From contig JANQHQ010000041.1 of the NCBI GenBank assembly GCA_028282595.1, positions 1 to 24,269 on the forward strand: a stretch of DNA of 24,269 nucleotides, written 5' to 3'. How positions within the stretch are numbered: the first letter of the stretch is position 1; every line of letters begins with the position of its first letter. The position numbers were made by a program, and so were the translations under genes. This DNA is from Chlorobium sp. GTDB taxonomy: Bacteria; Bacteroidota; Chlorobiia; Chlorobiales; Chlorobiaceae. Under the pieces are notes generated by a model, which made no database searches, was not told the origin of the DNA, and worked only from the letters and a program-made list of their open reading frames with translations. Positions 24,197 to 24,269 of the stretch are shown here, in pieces.

Positions 24197-24228
24197 TGTT
24201 GATTTGTTGAACTGTTGAATCGTTGAAA
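24197..24228 (+). repeat. Octamer tandem repeat, four units
   Basis: Four consecutive 8-base units read TGTTGATT, TGTTGAAC, TGTTGAAT and CGTTGAAA. The unit differs from the heptamer array nearby. It is non-coding. Confidence 0.7.
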
Positions 24229-24269
24229 TGCAGGGGCGCGATTGGCTGGTGATCGACAGGTTTTATTGT

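Larger units (their letters stand above)
23990..24269. other. Repeat-rich intergenic sequence to the right edge, no gene seen
   Basis: It holds the second copy of the 20-base sequence (24016-24035), an A-rich heptamer array (24055-24090), a GGGGTCGGTATCG stretch near 24112-24125 recalling the 8060-8140 region, and an octamer array (24197-24228). No intrinsic terminator with a T-run follows the transketolase gene. Confidence 0.6.

Noticed and set aside
24055..24228. CRISPR array
   Set aside because: The repeats have 7- or 8-base periods with no spacers, far below CRISPR repeat length, and no cas genes are nearby.

Overview
The window reads as chromosomal DNA from a Gram-negative, GC-rich (roughly 55-60% by eye) bacterium. 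Gene style and content best fit the Chlorobi/Bacteroidetes group, with a green sulfur bacterium (Chlorobiaceae) the likeliest: there is a CobN/BchH-superfamily chelatase, a heterodimer-type methylmalonyl-CoA mutase, a split transketolase, and intergenic tandem repeats of short A/T-rich words. This placement is inference; no rRNA or other phylogenetic marker is present apart from ksgA. I saw no tRNA, rRNA, CRISPR array, insertion sequence or phage gene.

Layout. (1) 1-4153, minus strand: a membrane-anchored CobN/HmuS-type chelatase that runs off the left edge, with a long upstream region (promoter-like boxes, a palindrome, a hairpin repeat) and a doubtful short ORF at 4556-4831. (2) 4786-6909, plus: a hybrid histidine kinase whose six-helix sensor resembles the CqsS/LqsS family of alpha-hydroxyketone receptors, with a pseudo-receiver followed by a true receiver. 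It ends convergently, stop codon on stop codon, with an SDR oxidoreductase (6906-7724, minus). (3) 7725-8449: a repeat-rich intergenic region. (4) 8450-9585: a SleB-type cell-wall hydrolase and a META-domain lipoprotein, then a strong terminator. (5) A YugP-type membrane zinc peptidase (minus), divergent from an NfeD/ClpP-class protease - slipin (SPFH) - universal stress protein operon (10635-13237, plus). (6) 13218-21741, minus: a five-gene propionate cluster. (7) ksgA (minus), divergent from the C-terminal half of a split transketolase (plus), then about 280 bases of repeat-rich sequence to the right edge.

How the genes work together. The propionate cluster is read prpE - mce - carboxyltransferase - mutase - meaB. 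Together the products would activate propionate to propionyl-CoA, carboxylate it to methylmalonyl-CoA, epimerise it, and isomerise it with a B12-dependent mutase to succinyl-CoA; MeaB guards the mutase. Two enzymes have unusual architecture. The mutase is one 1079-residue chain in which a shortened MutA-like half, lacking its usual C-terminal domain, is fused to a full MutB. The carboxyltransferase is one 597-residue chain with an AccA-like half first and an AccD-like half second, the reverse of the usual PccB/eukaryotic ACC order, with only half of the AccD zinc ribbon. No biotin carboxylase or biotin carrier is present, so those must be borrowed from elsewhere in the genome.

Repeats. Three kinds of non-coding repeat occur: a 32-base hairpin element at 4256-4287 and 8417-8448 (inverted orientation, 27/32 identical), heptamer-based A-rich arrays at 8227-8270 and 24055-24090, and an octamer array at 24197-24228. 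A 20-base sequence inside the transketolase gene also reappears exactly downstream of it.
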